The notes: generated by a model not told the origin, from the sequence alone. DNA of 64,000 nt from Ixodes scapularis (GCF_016920785.2 NW_024609837.1:26165533-26229532); one strand, 5' to 3'. Positions 1-12,640 are shown, counted from the stretch's first letter. Made by a program: numbers and translations.

Positions 1-1743
1 TCGATGCACTCTAATTCTGATTAACATAAAAAAGAAACACGCCGAAGAGAAAATATCCGCATCAACTACGAGCATCAGTAACGTGCCGCGGCGCGCCACG
101 ACGTTCCCACCGGATCATTTTAACACGCAATAAGTCGTCGAACAGTCGTGTTGTAAACAGTCGAGAAATAAATCGAGGCAAAAACATGCGCGCATTCGGC
201 GAACCGTGTCGAAATGTAATTTAAAATTCCGATCAATCGAAAGTGTGTCCCTTTATGTGGTTAATTTTTTTTTCTTCGTTTTTACTGTCCGTGTTTTTTT
301 AAGGGGACGCATAGCTCACATCTGCGTTCCTCGTTAACTCTCTTCGTAAAATTTTCTAACCATGCCTTTTTTTTTTTCCTTTTTGTGTCGTTCATAATAT
401 TTTCTAGTTTGGTCTCATATCTTGGTGGGGTTTGATCCTCTATCTTCTATTCTCACTCTCTCTTTCTTTCTTGCATGTTTTTTTTTAATTTGTTGTTTTT
501 AAACTGTCGTTCTCTCAAGCACCAAAGTATGCAACACTCTATTTTGATATATTCATTCTCCCTTTTTTGTCTTTTTTCTTTAGTTATCCCCCATGCGTTC
601 GAGAGGCTACATGAAAACATTTTGGGAGGCCTCCATTGTGTAATGTTCAAAACTGGAAGCTCGTTTGGTAGTGGAATCCTTACACAAAAACGCCAGTTTT
701 TTTTTTTCTCTTTCCCCATTGGCAAGTTTCCTAAGTGGCTTTTTTTCACAAAGCCACTCGCGCATTACAGCTACCCTTAATCACTCCCACGCTGCGCCGA
801 GTATTTTTTTTTTTTATGTAGGTTATTGCGGTATATTCTTGGTCTTAACGTTTTCGTGTATCTTTTTTTTTTTTAATACTGGCTTGGAGAGTTAATTAGT
901 TTCATATCCTTGCATTGCGAGCATACCAAGAGCAGTACACTACGTCGTGCCGCAAGTTGATGATGTGGTCCTATACATACAAAGTTAGGAAGCACAACTC
1001 TATTACAAAAAAAAAAAAAAAAAGGAAATGGAAACACGAAAAAAAAGAAAAGAAAAAAGGAATACAAATTGAATTTGGCGGAATCGAAATGTCAGGAAGT
1101 TGCCTTAGTTATTTTGTTACGTAGAATTTTTTTTTATTAATTTTTTTGATCCTCCGAGAGATTGCTGCCTCTACGTTGTCTGATCGTCGTTCTTCGTTAA
1201 TTTCAATGTGGGTTCCCGGGAATCTGATTAATGATTCCTGACGAGGAGCCTAACTCTGAGATGCCTTTCTTAATGTTCTTTGAAGTCCGAATTTCGCGAG
1301 TCAGGGCTCTCGTGTCGACGTTCTGGCGCTCCGAATGAAAAATGTGAAACTATGCTGCGTTCGCAATCCAGATAATTTTTTTTTTTAACTTTCATCTATC
1401 AGATGATTTTTTTAGTGTCGCTAATTGAAGTAAGTAATTGTTACAACGGTTTCGCAAAAAAAAGAAAGAAGCTTATTGTGATTTGACATGGGAGCAAAAC
1501 TCATCAAAAGAGTGATTGTGGTTTCCTGCATTGTGTTTTAGGTTTTTCTTTCAATAATGATGCCTCCGGTACGCACTTTGTTGTACTCGAACCTACACAC
1601 AGTGATTCAGGGAAGCTAAAAAAAAAAAAAAAAAAAACAGAGTTCGGCCTTTTACGTGAAGTCGAGACACAGCCGATAGGACCGACCGAAACACGTCGAA
1701 TGTGCAAGTCACTGAGCCTTCCTTGTACATAATTGGTTCAGCG
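1..1743. other. AT-rich non-coding stretch, no gene recognised
   Basis: I see no coding region with a recognisable domain. The short open frames read low-complexity Phe/Lys strings made by poly-T and poly-A runs (for example near 478, 690, 800, 865 and 1005). The first 250 bases are a little more GC-balanced and could be the edge of a repeat or UTR, but nothing supports a specific call. Confidence 0.6.
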
Positions 1744-1767
1744 ATTCATTCATTCATTCATTCATTC
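1744..1767 (+). repeat. (ATTC)6 microsatellite
   Basis: Six uninterrupted ATTC units. In this genome short ATTC/ATCC arrays also occur at the 3' ends of a dispersed retroposon tail (see 47052, 50421, 56337 and 59077), so this array may mark another decayed copy, although the CTAGGTGGCG body is not visible here. Confidence 0.9.
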
Positions 1768-4129
1768 GTTTTACTTATTTTATGCGCGCTTGAACAGCCT
1801 CTCGCTATATGCACAAACAGTAAGATTACAAATGAAGCAAAAGTGACTTAAATTCTGAAAACATTTTAAGTTAAAAACGTAAAAAAATATCCACTTCACA
1901 GGGGGTGTTGTTATACAGATGTTGTCTGCGGGTCATGTGACTAATAAAAATAACTTGATCAGCAAAATAAATAAAAAAATGTAAAAGAAACTTGCAGAAT
2001 TCGCCTGGAAATATAAACATAAATATATGACGCAATGAAAGACCCCGAACAATGAGATGTTTGGGATCGGGCAGGCCCAGGATTTCGGTGATGGGCGGTT
2101 GTATCTTACATCCAAGTATGTACAAAAGTGGCTCTAGGGGGTTTAAAGAGATTTTTAACGTGCCCCTGCTGGTTTGTCATACGGGGTTGCACGCATCCCA
2201 CAACATAAACTCGCGATGAACGAATATTGGTTCGAAAATGTGTTCCGTTTTTTATTTCTTCTTTGCTTTAATCCCCCCAAAGTACGCACAAATGTATACA
2301 CATTTAGGAAAAGGAAGCTGTAAAATATTGTTATTTAAAATAAAGTACTACGGCCTCGGCCCTACTGAAAAATGCAAAACTCGAACCCACTTTCATAGAA
2401 CTTTTGTTCGAAAATTTTTATGTTTTTTTTCCTCGTTTTTAATATGATACTATCTTGCGCTTCTATTTTTGCGGTTCGGGACGTTGTGCATATTTAATTT
2501 TACGCACAAAATCACAATAAAAACTGATGACTAATGTTCCTTGAAGCGTCCATCTGCAACAAATCGTGCCAGTTCTTTTTTTTTTTTTTTTTTTTTGCTT
2601 GCATTCGTGCGTTTATTTTGGAGTAAAAGAAAAACTGTTGATTGATTACGACCTGCGGTGCGAGCGAACGCGCAATTTATGCAACGAACACGGGAGCATA
2701 CCGAACAGCAACGGTCTGATATAGAAATGCTTGTTTTGACTGAAGTTTCGGGGTGTTCCATACGCATTTTCCGCGGAAATATGTTTTGATTAAAACCAGC
2801 AGTCAACCGTGACGCACCAGGAAACGCAATTTCGACGTGCGCCCGTTTTTGCCGTCGGTATAAATTTTTTAAACTAAAAAGGTGCGTTATTGTTTCCGCA
2901 AAAATTCCGAGGATGTATCTTTATGGTTATTGGGTAGAGGGACTGAGTCGACTCTAATTTATATAAAACATAAATACAACAATAAAAATGTTCTTTTATA
3001 ATATTAAGTTTTAGCATTCGAACTTCTTTGTTGTATTTATGTGCTGAAAATTATCAAAAAGTGGGACTATTTTATTCGCTGCGAAGATTATTTTTTTTTT
3101 TGGAACCGAGAAGTGCATTAGTGGATTGTGGTTCTCAGTGAAGCTGTACACCACTAAAAAAAGGTTTTAACCAATTAATCGGTATGATTCAATTTATTTA
3201 TTAATATATTCATATGTTTATTACAGAGGATGGAAGGATGATTAAATTAATGCAAAATTATGAATACATTAATATATATTTGCGTAACAGGATTACTGAA
3301 ATTCGTATAGCTTAAACTTTGCAGGAAGACTACGTTTTGATTAGTTCTTTTTTTTTTCATATGTTTTTGTTTGCCACACATTCAAGTGCCATGGGTTAAT
3401 AGCAGAAATAAAAGTCTATATAAATTTTTTTCTATATCTTGCTTTTAGTTGACTTTAATTTCCAAAGAAATGGTAAGTCAGGTATGTGTTACTTATCTTT
3501 TGTTCGGATACTTATCACGAGAATTGTCCTTGGCGTTATATAAACGTGAAAAACATTAGGCGTGAAAAAAAAATAAAATAAAGGCGTGAAAAAACTTGTA
3601 GGTGTCTTGACCATCTCTGTGTTATATATTCTTCCCGTTATTCTTTTTTTTTTTATTATTTTGATAGTGCAGACCACAATTGGTCGAAGTAGAATGAGCA
3701 GAGTACAAGCGTAAAATATTCATATAAAAAAAAAAAAGAAACACAAAGCCAGAAACAAGACAAGCGAATCAACAGATACCGCAAGAAAGTCGATACAATA
3801 CAACATTGCAAGCTGTAGAATCAATCTCCAGTCAACGAGCACAGTACCGAAGTATCTAAACACGAAATGTATCAACACTGAAATTCTTCGGAATAGAAAA
3901 ATAAAAATATGAAGACACCTCAGACAATTCTTGAAAAAAATAATTTAATGATAAAGCAATATCCGAAGATGAAATAAGCGAACATGGAAAATAATCGCAA
4001 TCCTCAATCGTGCGAAGTCTTGTGGAAAGCAGCTTTAAATAACAACCTGAAAACAATGATAACCTTTTTTTTATAAATAATGTGTAAAAATTTAAAACGA
4101 GCTATTTGTCTACGATACTCTAGAGTTCG
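1768..4129. other. AT-rich non-coding stretch, no gene recognised
   Basis: Very AT-rich sequence with poly-T of about 20 at 2577-2596 and many short A/T runs. No domain, splice-framed exon or RNA gene is recognisable in it on either strand. Confidence 0.55.
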
Positions 4130-4830
4130 TGTTTTGTGGGTTTCTATTAACAGCCAATAATCTCACATTCGGAGTAGCGTATTTTAGCTTGTGCCTCAAT
4201 GAAACCCCAGCTTCTTGAAGGCAGCCGAGGATGTATTTCTTACCTGGGCCGCCGAATTCTGGTTCAAATTTATGGTCATTCCGAGGTACTTGTAATCATC
4301 AACCTGAGCAATGTGAATGAAATTTCGCTTGCATCGAAAATTGAATGGTCGTTTCTTGTTTGCAGTCTGAAGACAAACAGTTTTTTCAGGGTCGTATAGC
4401 ACCAACTTTAAATTTCGTTCACGCTTTCGCTCGTTAATCGTTGATCGTCAGGCGATGATATTTCTTTTAAACCACACGCAATCATCTGCAAATAAACGTA
4501 TAATCAAAGACGAGTGGATAGCGCAAACAATGTCATTAATATAAATTAAATACAGCAAAGGACCAAGGGAGCTTCCCTGTGGTACCCCAGATGTCACGTC
4601 TAATATTTCTGAGCAGCTATCCGCGAACCTCCACAAATTGTTTACGACGCTCTAAGTACGAACATACCGATCTGACAATAAAGGTATGAAGACATATACA
4701 TTCTAGTTTGACAACTAACTTCCCGTGGGGAACCAAGTCGAAGACCTTACTGAAGCCAAGAAAAATAGCATCGTCTTGACCTGACCCATCTGGTATGGAA
4801 GAAAAATCGTGAACAGTAAAAAATAGCTAC
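4130..4830 (-). pseudogene. Decayed non-LTR retrotransposon (LINE) reverse transcriptase fragment
   Basis: Reading the minus strand from about 4830 downwards gives the palm and thumb of a LINE reverse transcriptase, which copies element RNA at a nicked chromosomal target. Motif A appears as GFSKVFDLVPHGK (about 4770-4730), followed by YLERRKQFVEVRG. After a frame change come TSGVPQGSSLGPLLYLIYIND (motif B, about 4600-4535) and LFADDC (motif C, with the catalytic AspAsp, about 4500-4485). Another frame change leads to DDYKYLGMTI (about 4300) and a thumb segment ATPNVRLLAV near 4160. The combination looks like the CR1/Jockey/L2 group; I cannot choose between them. No endonuclease domain or 5' end is present, and the stops and frameshifts show that the copy is dead and 5'-truncated, the usual fate of LINE insertions. 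Confidence 0.88.
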
Positions 4831-7800
4831 AATTTTGTAAAAATCCTACTATTATATAAAAACACAACGTTGTGGTTATGTACTTTGAAAACATGGCATC
4901 CCAGACGAGTCGAAATGTCGCCAGGAATTAAATTGACTCGGTGTTGAGTTTGATGGCGAACAAGATGATGTCCTTAACAACACCAAAGAAGGGTCCACCT
5001 TGGGCTGAAATGTTAATTGTCCATGAATACATTAATTGATTAATCGGTAGGTCAATAGATTACTTTGTACAGCTTTGGTTATAACGAAGGTGATATCCCT
5101 GATAACCCATAGAGGAATTCATTTTGAGTGATTAACGGGTTGAAGATATTAGTCGCTGAATAATGCGTTAATGTACACATCAGTAGGTTAATCGATCAGT
5201 TGAACAGCTGATTGATTTATTTGTTTTCTTTCACTTTTTTATCTCTAGGCTACATATAAATATATTCTGCACTACAGATGGCGACCGCCAGTGATGCTTG
5301 ATGGGGTTTTGAAAATGATCAAGTGACGGGTGGGAGCGAATCAACATATACATAGGGATATGCATCACAAGTGACCTTCACGAGCCGGGCTACACACGCA
5401 GACACGAATACCTATCACGTAAAATAACGAGAACATCCGACAAACTCGTAATAACCTTATAATCTGTAAAAAAAAAAAAAAAAGAAAGGAGGATTTAGCA
5501 GCAGTTACCATTCTCCGTTTTTTTTCTCGTGGGAAAGGGAAACCCGCGAATCATCCTGCCCATGCGCTCACTATCAAGGCTTACCTTATAGGGTAAACCA
5601 TAGTCTCCTATATACTCACAAAGCGTGGCAGATCGCCACGAGAAGCGGCCCACCGAAATGGAAAAAAAAAGGTGGAGCGACAGACAACGCATGAGAGGAG
5701 AGCCACGTGACTGGCGCCCCGCTGCGGCGAGACGCCGAAACACACTTCTCCCGAGCGAACAAGTACGTTTCGGGTCCTCGCCTCAGCAAAAACTGTGCGC
5801 TGACGTCCAGGTTCCCCGAGAAATGGTTTTTTGATGCTCTGTGCTACCAGATCCTCGCGCTCCAAATCTGCGGCCGGGCACTGTATGACTTCGCCGTCGA
5901 ACTGCCAGGTCTTGTGAGTATAGAGGAGGGTCAACACTTCCAAGAACGGTCAAGAGGGTTCGCGAAGCTTATTCCAAACGACATTTTTTTGGAAACTCAT
6001 CCGACGGAGCCACGAGGTTCGCTCTAGACAACGGCGTCTTCAGGGCTACTGGACCAAAAACCGCCTAAAACAATCTAAGCCCGCTGCTTTAGAAACGTTA
6101 TCGGAGCAAGGTCGAGCATATCACAGATTCGAAATGAGTTTATCGTTCGGCTCGGCCTCCTGTTCAATCAATGCTTTCGAAGGACGCGCGACATCGAGCT
6201 CGGGTCCTAGGCGGTACTGCAACATCCGACTGTGATAGCGTCCCATGAAGAAAGAGAAGGTCGTTCGCGGTCTCTGAATATTCTATGGTGGTGTTGACTA
6301 GACGCTCCCCTCCAGCTGGTCAACCACAGATGGTGACGTCGATGTTGTGCGGCTACGAACTCAGTTGTCCGATACGCTCAGTCAGCTGAGTTTGCGCTCA
6401 AAGATGATTCGAGAGAAGGAATTGCGGTCAGGGGATTGCGTGAGAGAGACATCGACACATACGTTGACAACGAGACAGTGATATGGGGGGCAGGTTGACG
6501 AAGTTCCCGGAGAAAAGGAGGCCACGACACCGAGTTTGTCCGCGGAGGAAACGTGGCGTGCAACTTTGCAGGCTTGGGTGTTGATGCCTCACATTTCTTA
6601 CCGAATGGTGTCCAGACGTGCAGCCATATAGTATGCATATACGTTTGTACGCGAACAGGCAACGGGGTTGGAGTAACAGTCTACGCGATTATGCAACGAA
6701 TATCAGTGTATTGCTTTTTTGAGTTCGTAAACTCTATCCGGAGGGTAATATGTAACTCGAGTAGGAGTTATTTAGGCGTTGATTGGCAAGTGACGAAGAT
6801 ATTTTGCATTTATGTCTTGGCGGCCGCCATTTTTATTATTTCCGTCCACGTTCATCAGGGTTGTCAAGACTTTAATGTAACAATGAACAATAACCCCGAA
6901 AGTGCGTCGGGTTGTTGTTAAATAGGGTCTTTAGAGCTTACTAAAACATTTGAAACATTAATTAGGCGGTCTATTAGGCCCTTTAGATGAGGACCAATCG
7001 CCGAGCCGTGAAACAGTCTCAATATCTACCATATGTTCAGCAACTGATATAGAATAAAAATTAACAAATCCGCGCGATGATTCTAGCGTAGTTTGTTTTC
7101 TAAGCGGTAGGAAATATAATACAAAATGCAGTTTGCAATGCAAGGATAAAAAAAAATTCAGGCCGGTTTGCACTTAACTTGAGAGTGATCAACCTTGTCA
7201 GCTATATAAATTGTCTCAAAGTAAGTTGTATTGATTGCCACCGCCACCATTAGGTTGTCATTATCGTGGCTTCATCACCCCTTCCAAATGGCTTTGTTCG
7301 TGTGAGTTACCCTATTCTAGTTTGTTTTTTATGCATGCTCGTAATTGATGGAAGTTTTGCAAATAGTGCGCCACAAGTTTAAAGCTAAAAGCTTGAAAAA
7401 AGCGTATTCAGATTGATCAGGAGAACATATTCAGTATCAATCAAGCATAACGATGACAAAAATATTTTGTACTTTCAGGAGTTTTTTCTTTCTTACATTT
7501 ATGGTCTTTAAAGCACCCCATAAATAATCTTTTAGAATACAAAGGTTTGTGCCTCAAATGGATAAGCTTTATACTTTTAAAGAAGAAAAAGAAGAAAAGA
7601 TTTGTGTTGGTCTGAAGAGTTCTCACGCCTCGAGGGCACGAACGGAGTTTGCAGAAATCCATCAGCGTCCAATGTTGCCTACTGCATTGATCGCTCTTGG
7701 AAGGTAGTCCACAGGCGTATAGCTTGTCTCCGTGGGAAGATAGAAGTTGGTTTTGGTCGATCTACAAGTTTACCATTTGGATTTATCGTCCTGGACTTTT

Positions 7801-8684
7801 GCACACGTCGCCCGCCTTTTTTCTGTCCGCTCGCGTAGCCTTGGCCGTGTCTCATGGCAGTCAACAGAAAGAAAGTACATGAATAATGCATCGAAAAAAG
7901 CAAAAGCACAAGGAAAAGGTCCATTCTTTCGTTTTAGTTTCTGGATCATCAGTTCGCCTCACCACGTATGCCGGGGGCTTTTTGTATTTTTATTTTTTAT
8001 TTTGTTGTTTGCCTGTTTTAAGAGTACACGTTTAAGCCGACTGTTGCCGTCATTTTTTATATAAAAGAAGAAAGCGCGCTCGCTTTTTGTTTTTAGGGAT
8101 GTAAAGTAGCAATGTGCACATGAGCGAGCCCGATGAAAAAGGACTGGGCTTTGGACTGTCCGCTTTTTCTTACACGTTGCGCTATTTACACGTTTTCGTT
8201 GTATTTTTTTTTTTTTTTGTGTCTTACTCTTATTTTTGCGTCATTTGTTGAGAAACTTGGACCCTTTGTGTTTTGTTTTCGAGATCAGTATTGTGCTCAC
8301 CCGGTTTGTGCAGGAAAGAGGTTATTCTTTCCGCGTTCGTCCTTTTTGTCGTTTTATCCTTTTACCTTGATCTTTCGCATCTCAATTTATAGTTGATTTT
8401 TTTCTTCCTTTAGGTTATTTATGTATAAACACGTTTCCGGTTTTTCTTCCGCTAACTCTTTTGTGACATTCCTTCGGTTTTCCTAAACGTATTTTCGTAA
8501 AAATGAAGCCAAAGATGCATTTCCGCTGGTACCCTCTTACATCACGCCGAGGCGGTGGCGCTGCTGTCGGTAGTGCGCATGCGCAGATGGTGTCTCTCAC
8601 TCGAATCCGGTTTCAGCGCGCGCGCAGCAAAGGCAGGGTTTGTTTGTAAGCAGCGTTTTGGTCTATAGCAGAACGCAACGTCAC
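4831..8684. other. No recognisable gene; mixed unique and repeat-like sequence
   Basis: Several frames of 60-120 codons overlap on both strands around 5500-6030, 6380-6920 and 7600-8060, but none shows a domain, repeat pattern or splice-framed boundary that I recognise. The stretch 7900-8430 is strongly T-rich on the plus strand. Short TTAAT/ATTAAT clusters near 5020-5220 look like decayed AT-rich repeat. Confidence 0.5.
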
Positions 8685-8780
8685 GGCGTGCTCTCTGCGC
8701 TTGATAGGACCAGCCGGCGGAGGAGAACGCACAGACGACGGCGAATACCGGCTGGTCCTATCAACTGCAGAAAGCACGCC
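8685..8780. repeat. Foldback (inverted repeat), 33-bp arms
   Basis: The arms 8685-8717 and 8748-8780 are reverse complements with about three mismatches in 33 bp, separated by a 30-bp loop. The arms include GATAGGACCAGCCGG. Weaker complementarity continues outward (CAACGTCACGG against CCAGGACGTTG). This is typical of a small foldback MITE core; no target-site duplication is clear. Confidence 0.7.
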
Positions 8781-9277
8781 AGGACGTTGTGCCTCTTTCG
8801 CTGTTTGATTGGCCCTTCGGCTCATAACATCTGCCGCGCTCGGACCTAAGCTGTAACGAAGTATAGCTGTCCGACGGTTGTGTCGCTTCGACTTTATGTA
8901 TATTTCGAAGCAGTGGCGTGCACGGCGCCCGCAGATGACGCTCCGCATTTCTTTTTTTTTGATTCGCGAACAGAAGAATCCTTCGAACAGCGCGCTATGG
9001 CGGGTATATGATACGCTGAGTGACGCAGCTGTAAACGTGGAATGGTCGTTAGCGTGATTACTCATGTCGACGACGGCGGACGAGTCCCCTAAGAGCCAAC
9101 CTTTTGACGCGTCGAAACAACGTCGGCTGTGGCGAAGTGTCGCATCGATGCGAGCGGAAGAGTCGAAAATTTGAATAATGCGCGTCCGCTCGCGAATCTA
9201 GTCTAACGAGTTTTGGGTCGACACAACGCATCAAGCGGGATATCCTCCGCGTTGAGACGGAACCGAAGGAAACCGTC

Positions 9278-9844
9278 GGAACTATATACAGGCAACCTAC
9301 AATGCTCCTTGGTTTGGCTCTATCTAGCGACTGAAACGAGAAACATTGGGTGTGCCTGGGAGTGGCGGCTGCATTCTTTAAACGTGAGCTACTATACTAT
9401 GGCCAACCGGCAACGGCCAGGCGGTGCCAGCTGAGTGAAAGTCCACGGTTCTACTCTGTCTCGTTGGAACTGCGTTCCGACGGCTTCGATGACGCTACGT
9501 ATACGAGCTCAATCCAAACATTATAAAGCATGACGCAGCGAAAAGTCCTCCTTGCAGTAAAAGGCAGTAAAAGCGCACTCTGGAGAAACATAATCACGTG
9601 CCTCACCCCGTTGTTCCGATTGGCCCGCAGGAGGCGTAGCTTCCAGCGCACTGGCGTGTCATACGCCCACGCATCTCACTGCCCAGCATTTTTTGCTTCG
9701 GGCGGTAGGCTAAGCGACGCCACCAGAGTAATATCTGACGTTTGGACAATGCAGCCGCCACTGCCAGGCATACCCAATGTTTCTTGCAGCAGTCGCTAGA
9801 TAGCGCCATACCAAACGGCAATGCAGGCTGCTTATAATAGCGCC
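9278..9844. mobile_element. Foldback DNA element with ~125-bp imperfect arms
   Basis: The segment 9278-9402 is repeated in inverted orientation at about 9714-9844. Shared blocks include CTATCTAGCGACTG, GAAACATTGGGT and AGTGGCGGCTGCATT. The arms surround about 310 bp that contains no transposase. This is the shape of a non-autonomous foldback or MITE. I could not define the exact termini or a target-site duplication, so the limits are approximate. Confidence 0.7.
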
Positions 9845-10110
9845 GCTTAGCCATGAAGCAAGAAGTCCAGGAAGCCGTGATCGCATAACATGCCAGTACG
9901 GCAAAAGATACACCCTGCCGGACCAGCCGGAAAGTGACTACGTATCACCGGATTGCGCTTTTACTGCGAAGACTATCAGGCTTTTCGCTGCGTCACGCTC
10001 TAATATGTGTGCGTAGCGCATATTGAAGCCGTCGCGACACCCAGTATGGTGCTTATCATTCACCGTTTGCCAAGTTACAACGAGACAGGGCATAGACAGA
10101 GTTACGGGTT
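9845..10110. other. Short intergenic stretch, nothing recognised
   Basis: No coding frame, RNA gene or clear repeat is recognised between the two neighbouring inverted-repeat elements. Confidence 0.4.
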
Positions 10111-10114
10111 TTAG

Positions 10115-10251
10115 TTGAGCTAGTTGGTAGTACATAGTACTGGCAATCGGGTCAGCTGAGTATGGAAAAAAACGAGGACACGAAGGAAAGGACTGGACAA
10201 ACACTCCGCTGTGTTTTCGTTTTTTCCCGTGTTCAGCTGACCCGATTGCCA
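10115..10251 (+). repeat. TTGRGCTAGTTGGT-type hairpin repeat, copy 1
   Basis: The motif TTGAGCTAGTTGGT lies at 10115-10128. Thirteen bases further on an inverted repeat opens: TGGCAATCGGGTCAGCTGA at 10141-10159 is mirrored perfectly at 10233-10251. The complementarity continues inward through an A-run on one side and a T-run on the other. Similar motif-plus-hairpin units occur at 30381, 45881 and 56267 (minus), so I treat this as one dispersed family. It has no coding capacity. Confidence 0.75.
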
Positions 10252-10768
10252 AGGGCACAGACGTTTGCAAGTACGGCCTTTAGGTCGTCCGATTGTCGAG
10301 CTTTGCTGAGACGTACCCACGGCCTCAGCAATGCTTGACTATCAGACGATCTACCCACACCAGGAGCAAGATGGCGGCGCCCAAAAGCCGTACTTGCAAA
10401 CGTCTATAACTATGGGCTCTCACTCTGCTGGCGCCGCCTGGATGTTGCCGGCTGGCTTTAGTGCGCTTCATGACTAATTACAGCCGACGCTACAATTCGA
10501 TGGACTCAATCAAGAGGCGCCAAGAGTGCATCGTCACGGCGCTCGACGGTTTTGTACGTTTGCCGTCACCGCCTAAACCAATCAGGTACAAAAAAAAGGA
10601 GCAACATCACGTCGCGTTGACTGTACGTGGGTGGTTTAGCGTGTGATAGCATAAAAAAGCACAAAGACGACGAGAGCCATGACCGTGCACATTTGGGGCT
10701 GCTTGATTGGTTTCATCGGATCGCGTATTGTCGGCTGCAGCCGAACTCATACGAAGTATAATCTACAT

Positions 10769-10932
10769 CAGGGGCCCTAAACTCGTCAAACACAAAGTTG
10801 GAGCCGAAAGTTCGCGGAGCGCGCTGATTGGACGTCGGCGAAAAAAGCGCAAAGTCATCGCCGTGATAGGCCAATCAGTTCGCTCTGTCAAGTGCGGCCC
10901 GAACTTTGTCTTTGACGAGTTTAGGGCCCCTG
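10769..10932. mobile_element. MITE of the AGGGGCCCTAAACTCG family, copy 1
   Basis: A 164-bp element with long terminal inverted repeats. It opens CAGGGGCCCTAAACTCGTCA and closes with the reverse complement, so the arms pair for roughly 35 bp. The interior carries an ATTGG/CCAAT pair in mirror position (TGATTGGACG and GGCCAATCAG). It has no coding capacity, so it would be mobilised in trans by an autonomous DNA transposon. A related copy lies about 250 bp downstream (11180-11342). Confidence 0.9.
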
Positions 10933-11179
10933 CTCTTTTAGGTCTTTTTTTTTCCCCCGATGCTTACTTGACTAGTGATGAGGTTTTTTTATATTGTCGC
11001 GGACGGACAAGAAATCGACGTAAAACTGGAATGGTTTCATCGGCGAAGAACGAGCGAAGAACGAACGAAAGAACGAGCGTCGAGAAAGCGAGCGTGGAGA
11101 TGTCGGCGTGACAGGTGGCCTTGGGCGAGACTGCGAGAGAGTCGGCAAGGCCGCGCTGGGCTCCGCGTGTATACTACAC

Positions 11180-11342
11180 TAGGGCCTCTAAACTCGTCAA
11201 ACACAAAGTTGGGACCGAAGTTGACAGAGCGCACCTCTTGGTCTATCACAACAATGACTTGGCGCTGTTTTCGCCGACGTCCAGTCGGCGCACTCCCCGG
11301 ACTTGCGGTTTCAACTTTGTGTTTGACGAGTTTAGGGCCCTA
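11180..11342. mobile_element. MITE of the AGGGGCCCTAAACTCG family, copy 2
   Basis: A 163-bp element beginning TAGGGCCTCTAAACTCGTCA and ending with GACGAGTTTAGGGCCCTA. It has the same terminal repeats as the copy at 10769, while the interior has diverged although it keeps GCGCTGTTTTCGCCGACGT-like sequence. The TA at both ends may be the target-site duplication, which would point to the Tc1/mariner group, but the TIR itself is unusual, so the superfamily is left open. Confidence 0.88.
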
Positions 11343-12119
11343 GGTATCTCGAACATTCGGTCTAGAATGTTCGAGCGTCGAACACTTGGGAGGCTGATCC
11401 GGCAAGGCCATGTTACACTTGGCGTAAGAGTAAACATGAATTATACTACACTATTACACTCCGGGTAACAATAAACGTGAGTCTTCGGTACGAAAAAGCG
11501 TTTACTCTGTCATGCACGCGGAAATACCATAGTCATGCCATGTGTTGCGTCTACAGCCTCCAACAATACGCGAGGCCCATTCGACGATTCATCTTCAGGC
11601 GACTGTGCAAGATTCGCCTGTGGCCAGGTCCTCACTGCTTAAGGGAGGAAATAAATGACCTTGTGTGGCCGCCTCCTCGCTCTAAAAATAAAGTTCCTAG
11701 GGTTAACGTGTGCATAGAACAGCCGCAGAAACGGTCTAAGCGAATATGTCTTATGTTGTTGGAGGCTGGAAAAAGGTTATTTTTATATAGCGCCGGCACG
11801 CATGCCGGCGCGAAATAACTAGGCCTTTTGAGCCACTGAATAGCGCATAAGGTATCGTCCTTTCATTCGCCGATTCTCTCGTGAGCGCCGCCATTTTGGT
11901 GTTTACTGAAGGGGAGCGCAGTTGGCGTTAGTTATAGTTCAAATATGCGTCTTCCTGAGGCCTAAATAAGGTGTCAAGAAGCTCAGGCAATAGTTTTTCA
12001 CTGTCGCGGACTCTTTTGAGGTTTCCAGAGGACGGGAAAGCGCGTCCTGCGGTTTTAGATAAAGCTTCAGACAACTGACAACCCTGTTGTGAGGATATAA
12101 AAGATAAGGTGGGAATTCA
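11343..12119. other. No recognised gene; one unassigned 113-codon frame
   Basis: A plus-strand frame at 11477-11818 is rich in Arg and Cys and matches no family I know; it is probably chance. A perfect short palindrome, CGCCGGC-6-GCCGGCG, lies near 11791-11811. The sequence GCCGCCATTTTGG near 11888 resembles a YY1-type site, but nothing around it supports a promoter. Confidence 0.4.
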
Positions 12120-12640
12120 CTAAAACAATGCCTGATCTTGTACCACTGTACTCCAAACTAATTCTTCAGATCTAAGAAAAAGAAAAAAAAAACGATATTT
12201 GACTTTGTGTTGCTGAACGTTGAAGTGGTACTCCAGGAACCCTCCTCTGGCGCAATCTACTAAAATAATCCTTGATCTTGCATCACCGAACGCTAAACTG
12301 CTTCTTCAAATCTTTTTGGCACAAAAAGAAAATATTTTTGTACGACCGAATTCAAACTGGTTTTTCAGATATTCTTGACAGATAAACACACACACACACA
12401 CACAAAAAAAAAAAAAAATCCCTGATCATGTACTACCGAACCTCAAACTGGATCTTCAGATCCGAACTCAAAACAAAAGTTTCAAATCTTATTGAACCCA
12501 AAAACAAACAAAAAAAACTTAGATTTTTAGTTACGAAACACCAAACTCGCACTCCACGAACCCTAAACGGGTTCTTCAGATCTATTCGCGAAGCGATATG
12601 CCGAAAAAAAAAATCGATGCCTGACTTTGCCTACAGAAAT
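12120..12640 (+). repeat. Degenerate tandem repeat, ~70-bp unit, about seven copies
   Basis: A loosely conserved unit of about 65-100 bp recurs with starts near 12128, 12200, 12268, 12338, 12416, 12520 and 12622. Each full unit reads roughly CCTGATCTTGTACNACCGAA, then CTCCAAACTGG and TTCTTCAGATCT, then an A-rich spacer. One spacer has become an (AC)n run at about 12387-12403 followed by poly-A. The units have diverged strongly, so this is an old minisatellite or a satellite remnant. I see no protein-coding periodicity that survives frameshifts. Confidence 0.75.

Noticed and set aside
5608..6027. Overlapping frames of 106-111 codons on both strands
   Set aside because: Mutually overlapping on both strands, without splice-site support or a known motif.
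8613..9065. 150-codon minus-strand frame
   Set aside because: It runs through a foldback inverted repeat, contains no domain pattern, and its Arg/Ser-rich make-up follows CpG-rich DNA.
12120..12640. CRISPR-like array
   Set aside because: The units are degenerate, without constant repeats and unique spacers, and the sequence is clearly eukaryotic.
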